From Mycetocola manganoxydans (lineage in GTDB: Bacteria; Actinomycetota; Actinomycetes; Actinomycetales; Microbacteriaceae): a stretch of DNA of 64,000 nucleotides. The stretch covers positions 62,001 to 126,000 of the forward strand of contig NZ_RCUV01000006.1 of the NCBI RefSeq assembly GCF_003667545.1, read 5' to 3'. Under the pieces are notes generated by a model. It had not been told where the DNA came from. It worked only from the letters and a program-made list of their open reading frames with translations, and searched no databases. Numbering within the stretch: the stretch's first letter is position 1; each line of letters begins with the position of its first letter. Shown one piece after another: positions 7,696 to 16,557 of the stretch. The position numbers were made by a program, and so were the translations under genes.

Positions 7696-9327
7696 GTGGC
7701 TGCACGCGGTGTCGCAACACCCCCCGAACTGCCCGGTCTGCGATACTCCCGGCTGCTCGGCTCGGGCGGGTTCAGCGACGTGTACCTCTACGAGCAGGAG
7801 CTCCCGAAGCGCCTTGTCGCCGTCAAGGTCCTCGCGTCCGACGATCTGAGCGACAGCTCGCGTGCCGCGTTCGTCGCCGAAGCAAACCTCATGGCGCAGC
7901 TGTCGGCACACCCGTACATCGTCACGATCTACCACGCAGCGGTCGCCCCTGACGGTCGTCCGTACTTCGTCATGGAGTACTGCTCGGGGCCGAGCCTCGC
8001 CGAGCAATACAAGCGCTCGCAGTTCAACGTCGCCGACGCACTCCGTACCGGGGTGCGGGTATCGAGCGCCGTCGCGACAGCGCACGCGGCAGGCATCCTG
8101 CACCGCGACATCAAACCGGCCAACGTCCTCACCAACAGTTACGGCTGGCCCGCCCTCACCGACTTCGGCATCTCGAGCGCCGTCGACATCGAACTGCCCG
8201 TGAACGCGGCCACACGCGCGGCGAACAACGCCGGGGGAGCGACGGCGACGGGCAGCATCGGCATGTCGATCCCGTGGTCACCGCCCGAGATGTTCGACGA
8301 TCACCCGCAGCCGGACGTCCGCAGCGACGTTTTCTCCCTCGCGGCGACGCTGTACACGCTTCTCGAGGGGCACACCCCATTCGAAGTGCCGGGCAAGCCC
8401 AACGGCACCGTCGACCTCATCGGCCGGATCGAACGCGGAACGATCACCCCGATCACGCGCGCGGACATCCCTCGCTCGCTCGTCGCGATCCTCAACAAGG
8501 GCATGGCGGTCTCCGCCGATGACCGCTTCGCCACCGCGGTGGACTTCGCTCGTGCGCTGCAGCGAGTCGAGATGGAGCTCTCCTACGCGCCCACCGCGAT
8601 CGACGTTCCGAACCTCACCGTGCTCGAGCGGGTGCATGACGAAGAAGCAGCAGACGCCGGCGACGTCACACGCATCCGCGGCGTCTCCACCGTCCACGCG
8701 CAGCCACTCGCGCCTGCTCCGACCACCGCCCCGGTCTCGGCGCCGACCGCTGGTGCGGATCCCACCGTCATCCGGCGGATGCCCTCGGTCCAGCCCCATG
8801 AGTCGCCCGCCGCTTCTCCGGTGGCGGAGAACACGGTTCTCCGGCCGCGGACGTCCGGCCAAGCGGAAGCAGGACCCGCCGACGCCGCGTCACCCGGCGA
8901 GGCCGCTCCTGCACCCCGCCGAAAGCTCTGGCCGATCCTCACCGGAGCAGCTGGCGTTCTCGTGATCGGGGGAGTCGTCGCCGCTGCCCTCGTCTTCGCG
9001 CCGGAAAATGAGGATCCCCAACCGACGCCGACCGCGACATCCGACATCATCACCGTTGGTGTACCGACACCGGACTCGGTCTCCGTCACCCCGAACGACG
9101 CCGGCACCAGCTTCACCTTCACCTGGGCGAACCCGGACCCGCAGGACGGTGACCGCTACATGTGGCACCGCAGCGACGGGTCGGACACCGGCAACCCGGT
9201 GTCGACCGAGGACGAGTCGGTGACCATCGACGGCGTCACGAACGGCGATGACGTCTGCATCGAGGTATCGATCCGCCGCAGTTCAGGGAAGACGTCCACC
9301 GAGCCACTGGAGATGTGCAGCCGATGA
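7696..9327 (+). CDS. Membrane Ser/Thr protein kinase with FN3-like extracellular domain
   Basis: A 543-aa PknB-type kinase, start GTG 7696. The catalytic domain (about 15-290) is intact: glycine loop LGSGGFSDVY, Lys44 in VAVKVL, HRDIKPANVL with Asp138, DFG at 156-158 and a WSPPEMFDD peptide in place of APE. A Pro/Ala-rich juxtamembrane region contains HDEEAADAGDVTRIRG and several TVIRR/TVLRP segments that look like phosphorylation or FHA-docking sites. One helix spans about 411-433. The short outside part (about 450-543) is beta-rich and FN3-like, with no PASTA repeats, so the ligand should differ from muropeptides. It overlaps the next gene by ATGA. Confidence 0.93.
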   Translation: MAARGVATPPELPGLRYSRLLGSGGFSDVYLYEQELPKRLVAVKVLASDDLSDSSRAAFVAEANLMAQLSAHPYIVTIYHAAVAPDGRPYFVMEYCSGPSLAEQYKRSQFNVADALRTGVRVSSAVATAHAAGILHRDIKPANVLTNSYGWPALTDFGISSAVDIELPVNAATRAANNAGGATATGSIGMSIPWSPPEMFDDHPQPDVRSDVFSLAATLYTLLEGHTPFEVPGKPNGTVDLIGRIERGTITPITRADIPRSLVAILNKGMAVSADDRFATAVDFARALQRVEMELSYAPTAIDVPNLTVLERVHDEEAADAGDVTRIRGVSTVHAQPLAPAPTTAPVSAPTAGADPTVIRRMPSVQPHESPAASPVAENTVLRPRTSGQAEAGPADAASPGEAAPAPRRKLWPILTGAAGVLVIGGVVAAALVFAPENEDPQPTPTATSDIITVGVPTPDSVSVTPNDAGTSFTFTWANPDPQDGDRYMWHRSDGSDTGNPVSTEDESVTIDGVTNGDDVCIEVSIRRSSGKTSTEPLEMCSR

Positions 9328-10031
9328 AAGCTCCCCGCATCGAGTTCTGCGGCGAATGGTACGACCTCACGCCGGGCGAGCCGTTCTTCGTCGGCCGCGA
9401 ATCCGACCTCGTGATCGACGAGAACCCGTTCCTGCACCGCCGGTTCCTCTCCATCAGTCAGGAGAACGGGCTGTGGTGGCTCTCGAACGTCGGCAACCTG
9501 CTCGCGGCAACCGTCACAGACACCACCGGACAGGTGCAGGCATGGCTGGCACCCGGCGCCAGACTTCCCGTCGTCTTCCCCGAACTGCAGGTCATGTTCA
9601 GCGCTGGGTCGACCACGTACGAGTTCACCATCCACTCGGAGTCCGAGTACTTCGGCACGACCTCACTGACGACGATGCAGGCGGGAACAACCACGGTCGG
9701 GCCCGTCCACCTCACGAGCAGCCAGCGCCTGCTCATCGTCGCGCTCGCCGAAAACGTCCTCAAGCAGGACTCGCCGGGCAGGGGAGAGATCCCTGCATCA
9801 GCGGATGCCGCGGCGCGGCTCGGCTGGACGCAGACCGCCTTCAACCGCAAGCTCGACAACGTGTGCGACAAGCTCGACCGCATCGGCGTCCGCGGACTCC
9901 GGGGCGGTCGCGGCAAACTCGCCACCGGTCGCCGCGCCCGGCTGGTCGAGTACGCGGTCTCCTCGCGCCTCGTCGATGCCGCTGACCTCGTGCTCCTCGA
10001 CCGCGAGGCACCTGCGCCGCCCACGAACTGA
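9324..10031 (+). CDS. FHA-like domain fused to a C-terminal helix-turn-helix
   Basis: A 235-aa protein starting at the ATG overlapping the kinase stop. Residues about 1-105 resemble an FHA domain (FFVGRESDLVIDENPFLHRR, LWWLSNVGN), although the Ser-x-x-His signature is altered to LHRRF. Residues about 130-225 look like a winged helix: LTSSQRLLIVALAENVL, then ARLGWTQTAFNRKLDNVCDK as a probable recognition helix, and a basic wing (GVRGLRGGRGKL). Fusion of a phosphopeptide reader to a DNA-binding domain suggests a transcription factor that takes its signal directly from the adjacent kinase. Its targets are not visible, but the divergent spacing before the giant surface-protein gene is an obvious candidate. 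Confidence 0.7.
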   Translation: MKAPRIEFCGEWYDLTPGEPFFVGRESDLVIDENPFLHRRFLSISQENGLWWLSNVGNLLAATVTDTTGQVQAWLAPGARLPVVFPELQVMFSAGSTTYEFTIHSESEYFGTTSLTTMQAGTTTVGPVHLTSSQRLLIVALAENVLKQDSPGRGEIPASADAAARLGWTQTAFNRKLDNVCDKLDRIGVRGLRGGRGKLATGRRARLVEYAVSSRLVDAADLVLLDREAPAPPTN

Positions 10032-10160
10032 CCCGGGTTCGTCGACGAAATTGCACGTGGGACCCCAAGGGTCGCCAGATGGTGGTTCTTTCGGGTCCGA
10101 ACCGCAATCTCGATGGGCGCCGATCCCATGCATTGCCATGAAATACCCGTTACCCGGGCG

Positions 10161-10169
10161 TGTTAGCGT
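10161..10169 (+). promoter_or_regulatory. Extended -10 promoter-like element before the giant surface-protein gene
   Basis: TG-T-TAGCGT (10161-10169) is a consensus-type extended -10 (TGnTAnnnT). It lies 58 nt before the chosen GTG start at 10228, inside the 196-bp gap after the FHA-HTH gene; no -35 hexamer at 17 nt is evident. A 12-bp palindrome TTCGTCGACGAA (10039-10050) lies upstream in the same gap and could be an operator. Confidence 0.4.
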
Positions 10170-10227
10170 AGAGCGCCGGACTGGGGTGTCCGTTTTTTCT
10201 GTGGAGTACTCGTGGGGGGACGACAGC

Positions 10228-13200
10228 GTGCTGAGCTGGCTCAAGGGGCGCAAGGTCACGGCATCCGTCGTCGCACTCTCCGTCCTCGTAGCCGTTCCCG
10301 TGACCGTCGCCGTGCTTCACGAGGGGTTCCCCGTCACCGACGTCGACCTCAGCGCGAGGGATGTCTGGGTCACCAACGGCACCGAACTCATGGCCGGGCG
10401 TCTCAACCGGCAGATCGAAGAGCTCAACGCCTCGGTCGCGACCGTCTCGAACGACATCGACGTGCTGCAGAACGGCGAGAACGTGCTGCTGCACGACCGG
10501 TCGGCGTCAAGCGTCGAACGCATCGACTCGGCGTTCACAACCCTGATCGAGCGCGCAGACCTGCCGCCGAACGCAGAACTGTCGCTCGGCAACACCACCC
10601 TCTCCATCCTCGATCCCGAGAGCGGCGAGCTCTGGGTGACGCCGACGGCCGATGAGCTCCGGTTCTCGACGATCGACACCGAGCCGATCGCGAAGCTCGG
10701 AGACAACGCCAAAGCCGTCGTGTCGAGTGAAGGCACCCTGTTCGCCGTCTCGGCCGAGCGCAAGAAGCTCTACGCTTTCCCGCGCGCCGGCGGCGACCCC
10801 ACCATCACCGATCTGCCCGCACTCGCGGAGTATCAGCTGACGGCGGCGGGGGAGCAGGCCGTCATCCTCGACGTCGATAAGAACCGCATCGTGACGGATG
10901 CCGAAACCTCCATCACGCTCCCGGACCAGGGCCTCAAGATCCAGCAGGTGAGTGCGACCGGGGGTGAGGTGATCGTCGCCACGGGGTCCTCGCTCCTGCG
11001 TGCCCGGCTCAACAACCCCACACCGCAGACCATCAAGGCCAACATCACCAACCCCGTGACGAAGCCGCGCGAGATCTCGTCACCCGTGAACCTCAACGGC
11101 TGTGCCCACGGCGCCTGGTCAGGTGCAAGTACGTACCTCGCGGTCTGTGGCGACGCCTCCCCGTCGCGGCAGGCGATCGAGCCACTCGCCGAGGGCGCGA
11201 CACTTGAATTCCGGGTCAACCGCAACGTCATCGCACTCAACAACCTCCAGACCGGTGAAGTGTGGCTCGTCGACGCCAACATGCGCCTCGTCAAGAACTG
11301 GGAAGAAGTCACTCCACCGCAGGAGGAAGACGGCGAAGAGGGCGACGAGAAGGCATCCACCCAGTCCTTCGAGGACACCCTCGCCGACCGCACCGAACAG
11401 AACCGTCCGCCGATCGCGCGCGACGACGTTCTCGGCGCGCGCCCGGGCAAGAGCACCATCCTGCCCGTGCTCGACAACGACACCGACCCGGACGGCGACG
11501 TCCTCACCATCGGCCGCAATCTGCAGGGTCTCGCACCCGAGTCCGGGACCGTCGAGTTCATCGACGGCGGCCGCGCCCTCCAGTTCACGCCGAACCCCGA
11601 GCAGAAAGCCGGAACCGTCTCGTTCCGCTACTCCGTCTCGGACGGCCGTTCCGGTGGAGTCGCCGAAGCCAACGTGAGCGTTACCATCATGCCGGCAGAG
11701 GCCAACGGCGCCCCGGTGGAGCAGCGCAAGGGGGCCGTGTCGGTCGAGGCCGGCCAGTCGATCACCTACAACCCCCTCATCGACTGGCGTGACCCGGACG
11801 GTGACGACGTCTTCCTGCAGTCAGCGGCGTCCGACACCGGTGACCAGGTCCGCTTCTCCCACGAAGGATTCGTCACCGTCACCCACACGTCGGGACAACC
11901 CGGCCCGCGCGACATCGTCTACGTCGTCTCCGACGGTACCGAGACGGCATCCGGAACCTTCACCGTCGACGTCAAACCGGCCGGAACCCTCAACCCGGTG
12001 GGTACCCCCGACCATGTCGAAACCTTCGTCGGCGAACCGGTCGAGGCATTCCCGATCGCGAACGACCTGTCGACGAACGGCGCCCAGCTCTCGCTTCTCG
12101 GGGCGGAAGCGCTCGCCGGCGGGCTCTCGGTGACGCTGAAGCCAGACACCAACTCGATGCAGGTTGTCTCGGGCAAGACGGGGACCTATTACATCCAGTA
12201 CACCGTCGGCGCCGGGCCGGCCACGAGTATCGGGATGCTCAGGGTCGACGTCAAGGACGTCCCCGAGAAGGTGCAGCCCCCGATCGCCGTCCACGACACC
12301 GGTTATCTCCGCCCCAATGAGCCGACCGTCATCAACGTGCTCACCAACGACGTCTCCCCGAGCGGCAAGGTCCTCGCCATCCGTTCCCTCGACATCCCCG
12401 AGGAAGCCCGTGTCCTCTCGATCGAGGTGCTCAACTCCTCCGTCGTGCGGGTGACGTCGAGTGCCGCCGTGACCGACCAGTTGCAGTTCAGCTACACCGT
12501 CTCCGACGGTGAGAACGAAACCGTCTCCACGGTCGCCATCGTGCCGGTGCCGCCGCTGACGCGCCACCAGGCTCCCATCGCCTCCGACGACTCGGTTACC
12601 GTTCGGGCCGGAGACATCGCGAGCGTGCCCGTGCTCGACAACGACGTCCACCCCGACAACGCCGTCATGACGCTCGCCCCTGATCTCGCTGAGCCCGTCA
12701 CCGGCGGACTCGCCTTCGTTGCCGGTGATCGGGTGCGGTTCCAGGCGCCTCGCGAAACCGGCGTATACACCACCACCTACGCCGTCACCGACGACTTCAA
12801 GCAAAAGGATGTCGCGACCGTCACGTTCACCGTCGTCGCGGCCAGCGAGGACGACAACCAGGAGCCCGCTCCCAAGACGCTGACGGCACGCGTGTTCGCC
12901 GATTCCCAGGTCACCGTCAATGTGCCGCTCGACGGGCTGGACCCGAATGGGGACTCGGTCGTGTTCGACGGTCTCGCGAGCGCCCCGGCATACGGCAGCG
13001 TCGTCGAGTCAGACAGCACGAGCTTCACCTATCGGGCGGCTCCGGGGTCAGCGGGCACCGATGTCTTCAGCTACAAAGTGAAAGACGTCTACGGCGCGAC
13101 GTCGCTCGGGGTGGTTCGCATCGGCGTCATCGAGCGGCCGGAGCAGGACTCCCCGCCGATCGCGGTCGACGACACGATCGAGGTCCAGCCCGGCCGGGTT

Positions 13201-15522
13201 GCGACGGTACCGGTGCTCGGCAACGACTCCGACCCCAACGGCTACACGATCGAAGTGAGCAAGAAGCTCAAGGACGTGCCGGACGGCATCGTCGCGAAGG
13301 TCCGCAACAAGAACGCCGTCGAAATCGAGGCGCCCGACGAAGAAACGAGTTTCGTCGTCCGTTACGAGATCACCAACGGTCAGGGCGGATTCGACACGGC
13401 TTTCGTCCAGGTGCGGGTCACCGAGGACGCGACCATCGCCCCTCCGAAAGCAATCGACCACATCGTCGAGCCCGAAGACGTCGTCGGTGAGAAGTCCATC
13501 GACATCGACGTCACCAAGGGGGCTGTCAACTCCGGCGGGCGCGTCGACGATCTCGAGATCTCCGTCGAAGGTCCGAACGAGGGCAGTGCGCAGCTGCTCG
13601 ACAACGGACTCGTGAGGGTGACGCTCGGGGACGCGCGCACAGCGATCGCCTACCGGCTCACCAACACCACAGACGACCTCAGTACCGCCGCTTTCATCGT
13701 CGTGCCGCCGTTCTCCGATGGCCTTCCGCCTCGGATCAAGCTCAACCTGCCCACGCAATACGTCGACATGAACGAGACAAAAGCGTGGAAGCTCTCCGAC
13801 ATCGCCGAGTCGCCGTCCGGCAAGGACATCCGGATCACCGACGCCAACACGGTGAGCGCGATCAAGAGCGACGGAACTCCGAACTTCGTCGACGACCAGA
13901 CGCTGACGTTCACGCCGTTCCTCGACTACCGCGGCCCGGCAAGCATCACCTTCGAAGCAACAGACGGGTCGAGTACTGGTGTCGCGATGCTCGTCCTGCC
14001 GATCATGGTCGGTGACCCGGAGCAGAAAGACGTTCCCCCGACGTTCACCCCTCCCGAACTGACCATCGAAGCGGGAGAGCCGGCCCAGACCATCGACCTG
14101 CGGCTGTCGAGCGACCACCCGAACCCCGAGGTCCTCGCGGCGCTGGGCTACAGCGGCCTCTCTCCGGCGACGGGCGGAATCGTCGCGAATCTCTCGGGAT
14201 CGACCGTGAGCGTTTCCGCACCGTTCGGTGTGCAGCCGGGAACGGCGACCACGCTCAGCTTCACGATCACCTACAAGAAGTTCACGATCCCCGGCACCGT
14301 CTTCGTGCGCGTCGTGTCGTCTTCCCAGCCTCTCCCGTCAGCCGTCGACGACTCCGAACCGGATGGGCGGTCAAGCCAGGCCGTCACCCTCAACGTTCTG
14401 CAGAACGACTTCAACCCGTTCCCGGACACGCCGCTCAGGATCATCGAAGCCAATGTCAGCAACGGCGCGAACGCCACGGTGAGCATCAGCGGGCCGAACC
14501 TCATCATCACGCCCGGCCCGAACAAGACCCAGCAGATCAGCGTCATTTACAAGATCGAGGATGCGACCCAGGACCCGAACCGGCACGTCCAGGGCCGGGC
14601 CAACGTCATGGTGACGAGCGCCCCCGATCAGCCACCGGCACCGACGCTGGTGCCGGGACCTGGCAACATCCAAGTCACGGTCAATCCCTCGCAGTCGAGC
14701 AACGGCGCGGAGATCACTGGTTACACCGTCACGCGTTCCGGTGGTGGCGCGAATGTGGTGCGAACTGCGCAAGCGGGCGAGAAAATTAATGTCGCGGGCG
14801 CCAACGGGACGACCTACACCTTCAATGTGCGCGCGACCAACAAGGTTGGGGATAGCGAGACGTCACCGTCGGTGTCGGCGACCTCATACGGTAAACCGAG
14901 TGAGCCCACGGATGTTCGTCTGCGCAACGCGGGTGGTGACGCGCCAACTACCTTGCGAGCGAGTTGGGAAGTCCCCACCAACACTGGCGGGATGGTTACC
15001 AGCTACAACTGGCAGCTAAACGGCGGAGCACCGAAGTCCACGACAGCCCGAACCATATCGGTTGATGTTGGCAAGGGTGAATACACGGTCGCAGTGCAAG
15101 CCTGCGGCAGTCAGACCCTGGGCGCCGATGCCTGCGGGCCGTGGGAGACCTCGAACGAGATCAGGGTTGTCGATCCTCCTCCTCCACCGCCACCGAACCC
15201 TAGGGTTACGAGTGTCTCGGGTGTCGATGGGCCGAAGCCTCGAGTTGATCCGTACGGCAGGACAATCCAGAACACCTACTTGGTGCACTTTGCGTGGGCA
15301 GAGTGGCAGTCCACGGGTTCGCCGGAACGGGTCACGCCTCAGTACTGCCAGAACGGATCATGGTCAGCCGTCTCGTCGACGTACAACGTCTCGATGAGCG
15401 GAGAAGGAGAATTCACCTTCACCGCATGGGCACAGAGGGAACTTCCTTCATGCGGGATCCGAGTTGTGATCGGCGACCCGAAAAGTCCGAAATATACGAG
15501 CCAGGGCTACAACTTCCCGTGA
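10228..15522 (+). CDS. Giant membrane-anchored surface protein with tandem Ig/cadherin-like and FN3-like domains
   Basis: A 1764-aa protein. GTG 10228 is chosen because GGGGGA lies 7 nt upstream and it places the single hydrophobic helix at residues about 9-31 as a signal anchor. Residues about 40-385 are beta-rich and could be a propeller. From about 392 to 1465 there are about eleven units of roughly 97 residues, many starting like PPIAVDD...VPVLGNDSDPNG, typical of Ig/cadherin-like bacterial stalks. Two FN3-like domains (about 1468-1640), a poly-proline linker and a cysteine-containing final domain follow. Codon third positions become visibly richer in A/T after about 14750. It heads a run of MoxR, DUF58 and transglutaminase-like genes, and is probably an envelope stalk or scaffold. 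Confidence 0.85.
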   Translation: MLSWLKGRKVTASVVALSVLVAVPVTVAVLHEGFPVTDVDLSARDVWVTNGTELMAGRLNRQIEELNASVATVSNDIDVLQNGENVLLHDRSASSVERIDSAFTTLIERADLPPNAELSLGNTTLSILDPESGELWVTPTADELRFSTIDTEPIAKLGDNAKAVVSSEGTLFAVSAERKKLYAFPRAGGDPTITDLPALAEYQLTAAGEQAVILDVDKNRIVTDAETSITLPDQGLKIQQVSATGGEVIVATGSSLLRARLNNPTPQTIKANITNPVTKPREISSPVNLNGCAHGAWSGASTYLAVCGDASPSRQAIEPLAEGATLEFRVNRNVIALNNLQTGEVWLVDANMRLVKNWEEVTPPQEEDGEEGDEKASTQSFEDTLADRTEQNRPPIARDDVLGARPGKSTILPVLDNDTDPDGDVLTIGRNLQGLAPESGTVEFIDGGRALQFTPNPEQKAGTVSFRYSVSDGRSGGVAEANVSVTIMPAEANGAPVEQRKGAVSVEAGQSITYNPLIDWRDPDGDDVFLQSAASDTGDQVRFSHEGFVTVTHTSGQPGPRDIVYVVSDGTETASGTFTVDVKPAGTLNPVGTPDHVETFVGEPVEAFPIANDLSTNGAQLSLLGAEALAGGLSVTLKPDTNSMQVVSGKTGTYYIQYTVGAGPATSIGMLRVDVKDVPEKVQPPIAVHDTGYLRPNEPTVINVLTNDVSPSGKVLAIRSLDIPEEARVLSIEVLNSSVVRVTSSAAVTDQLQFSYTVSDGENETVSTVAIVPVPPLTRHQAPIASDDSVTVRAGDIASVPVLDNDVHPDNAVMTLAPDLAEPVTGGLAFVAGDRVRFQAPRETGVYTTTYAVTDDFKQKDVATVTFTVVAASEDDNQEPAPKTLTARVFADSQVTVNVPLDGLDPNGDSVVFDGLASAPAYGSVVESDSTSFTYRAAPGSAGTDVFSYKVKDVYGATSLGVVRIGVIERPEQDSPPIAVDDTIEVQPGRVATVPVLGNDSDPNGYTIEVSKKLKDVPDGIVAKVRNKNAVEIEAPDEETSFVVRYEITNGQGGFDTAFVQVRVTEDATIAPPKAIDHIVEPEDVVGEKSIDIDVTKGAVNSGGRVDDLEISVEGPNEGSAQLLDNGLVRVTLGDARTAIAYRLTNTTDDLSTAAFIVVPPFSDGLPPRIKLNLPTQYVDMNETKAWKLSDIAESPSGKDIRITDANTVSAIKSDGTPNFVDDQTLTFTPFLDYRGPASITFEATDGSSTGVAMLVLPIMVGDPEQKDVPPTFTPPELTIEAGEPAQTIDLRLSSDHPNPEVLAALGYSGLSPATGGIVANLSGSTVSVSAPFGVQPGTATTLSFTITYKKFTIPGTVFVRVVSSSQPLPSAVDDSEPDGRSSQAVTLNVLQNDFNPFPDTPLRIIEANVSNGANATVSISGPNLIITPGPNKTQQISVIYKIEDATQDPNRHVQGRANVMVTSAPDQPPAPTLVPGPGNIQVTVNPSQSSNGAEITGYTVTRSGGGANVVRTAQAGEKINVAGANGTTYTFNVRATNKVGDSETSPSVSATSYGKPSEPTDVRLRNAGGDAPTTLRASWEVPTNTGGMVTSYNWQLNGGAPKSTTARTISVDVGKGEYTVAVQACGSQTLGADACGPWETSNEIRVVDPPPPPPPNPRVTSVSGVDGPKPRVDPYGRTIQNTYLVHFAWAEWQSTGSPERVTPQYCQNGSWSAVSSTYNVSMSGEGEFTFTAWAQRELPSCGIRVVIGDPKSPKYTSQGYNFP

Positions 15523-15568
15523 TCGGCCCCCGATCCACCGGTATTTCTTCCCAACGAAAGAGACAGCA

Positions 15569-16537
15569 GTGTCAGTAACGCAAGAACAGACAGAGTGGTT
15601 CGCCGGGGCATTCGATTCCCTCGTGGCGAACGTCGGCCTGGCGATCCTGGGCAAGGAAGAGACGATCAAGCTCGTTCTCGCGTCCATGCTCTCCGAAGGC
15701 CACGTGCTGCTGGAGGACTTCCCCGGCACCGGTAAGACGGTCCTCGCGAAGGCACTCGCGAACACTCTCGAGGGAACGAACTCGCGTATCCAGTTCACTC
15801 CCGACCTGCTGCCGTCCGACGTGACCGGTGTCACGATCTACAACCAGTCGACGAACAAGTTCGAGTTCCACAAGGGCCCGATCTTCGCCTCCGTCGTCCT
15901 CGCCGATGAGATCAACCGTGCGAGCCCGAAGACCCAGTCAGCTCTTCTCGAAGTGATGGAAGAGGGTGTCGTCACAGTCGATGGCGAAAGCTACCCCGTC
16001 GGCAAACCGTTCATGGTCATCGCAACCCAGAACCCGGTCGAGCAGGCGGGAACGTACAAGCTCCCTGAGGCACAGCTCGACCGGTTCCTCATCAAGACCT
16101 CGCTCGGGTACCCCGACCGCACAACCGCGGTGGATCTGCTGCTCGATTCGGCGAACCGCTCGCGGGCCGCCCAGATCAACCCGATCATCGGCGGAGCGTC
16201 CCTCACCGCCATGTCACAGCTGGCATCCGCCGTTCACGTGGACCGCTCGGTGATGGAATACATCACAGACATCGTGCACGCCACCCGTGCGCACAAGGAC
16301 ATCGCCCTCGGCTCGAGCATGCGCGGCGGACTCGCCCTCGCACGGATGGTCAAGACCTGGGCCCTCGCCCATGGCCGCGCGTACGCCACCCCCGACGACG
16401 TCAATCAGCTTGCCGTCCCCGTTCTCGCACACCGGCTCATCGTCGACGCCGAGAGCGAATTCGCCGGAGTGCGTGCCGAGGACGTCGTCGCCGGCATCCT
16501 CGTCGATCTCCCTGTACCCGCATACCGCGCAGCCTGA
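15569..16537 (+). CDS. MoxR-family AAA+ ATPase
   Basis: A 322-aa ATPase, start GTG 15569. It has Walker A in EDFPGTGKTVLAKAL, Walker B in VVLADEINRA, the MoxR signature QSALLEVMEEGVVTVDG and the sensor region VIATQNPVEQAGTYKLPEAQ, followed by the arginine-finger LDRF. MoxR proteins act as chaperones that mature or activate complexes, and are usually encoded beside a DUF58 protein and a transglutaminase-like membrane protein, exactly the order found here. Forty-six bases separate it from the surface-protein gene, 20 from the DUF58 gene. Confidence 0.93.
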   Translation: MSVTQEQTEWFAGAFDSLVANVGLAILGKEETIKLVLASMLSEGHVLLEDFPGTGKTVLAKALANTLEGTNSRIQFTPDLLPSDVTGVTIYNQSTNKFEFHKGPIFASVVLADEINRASPKTQSALLEVMEEGVVTVDGESYPVGKPFMVIATQNPVEQAGTYKLPEAQLDRFLIKTSLGYPDRTTAVDLLLDSANRSRAAQINPIIGGASLTAMSQLASAVHVDRSVMEYITDIVHATRAHKDIALGSSMRGGLALARMVKTWALAHGRAYATPDDVNQLAVPVLAHRLIVDAESEFAGVRAEDVVAGILVDLPVPAYRAA

Positions 16538-16557
16538 GCCCGAGCGCCGAAAGCCAC

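Noticed and set aside
9805-10227. Extended N-terminus for the giant surface protein
   Set aside because: The open frame runs back into the FHA-HTH gene, and the hydrophobic anchor and ribosome site place the start at GTG 10228.
11821-12804. A 327-codon open frame on the reverse strand within the giant surface-protein gene
   Set aside because: Gly/Asp/Val/Arg-rich shadow of the repeats; no ribosome site or domain.
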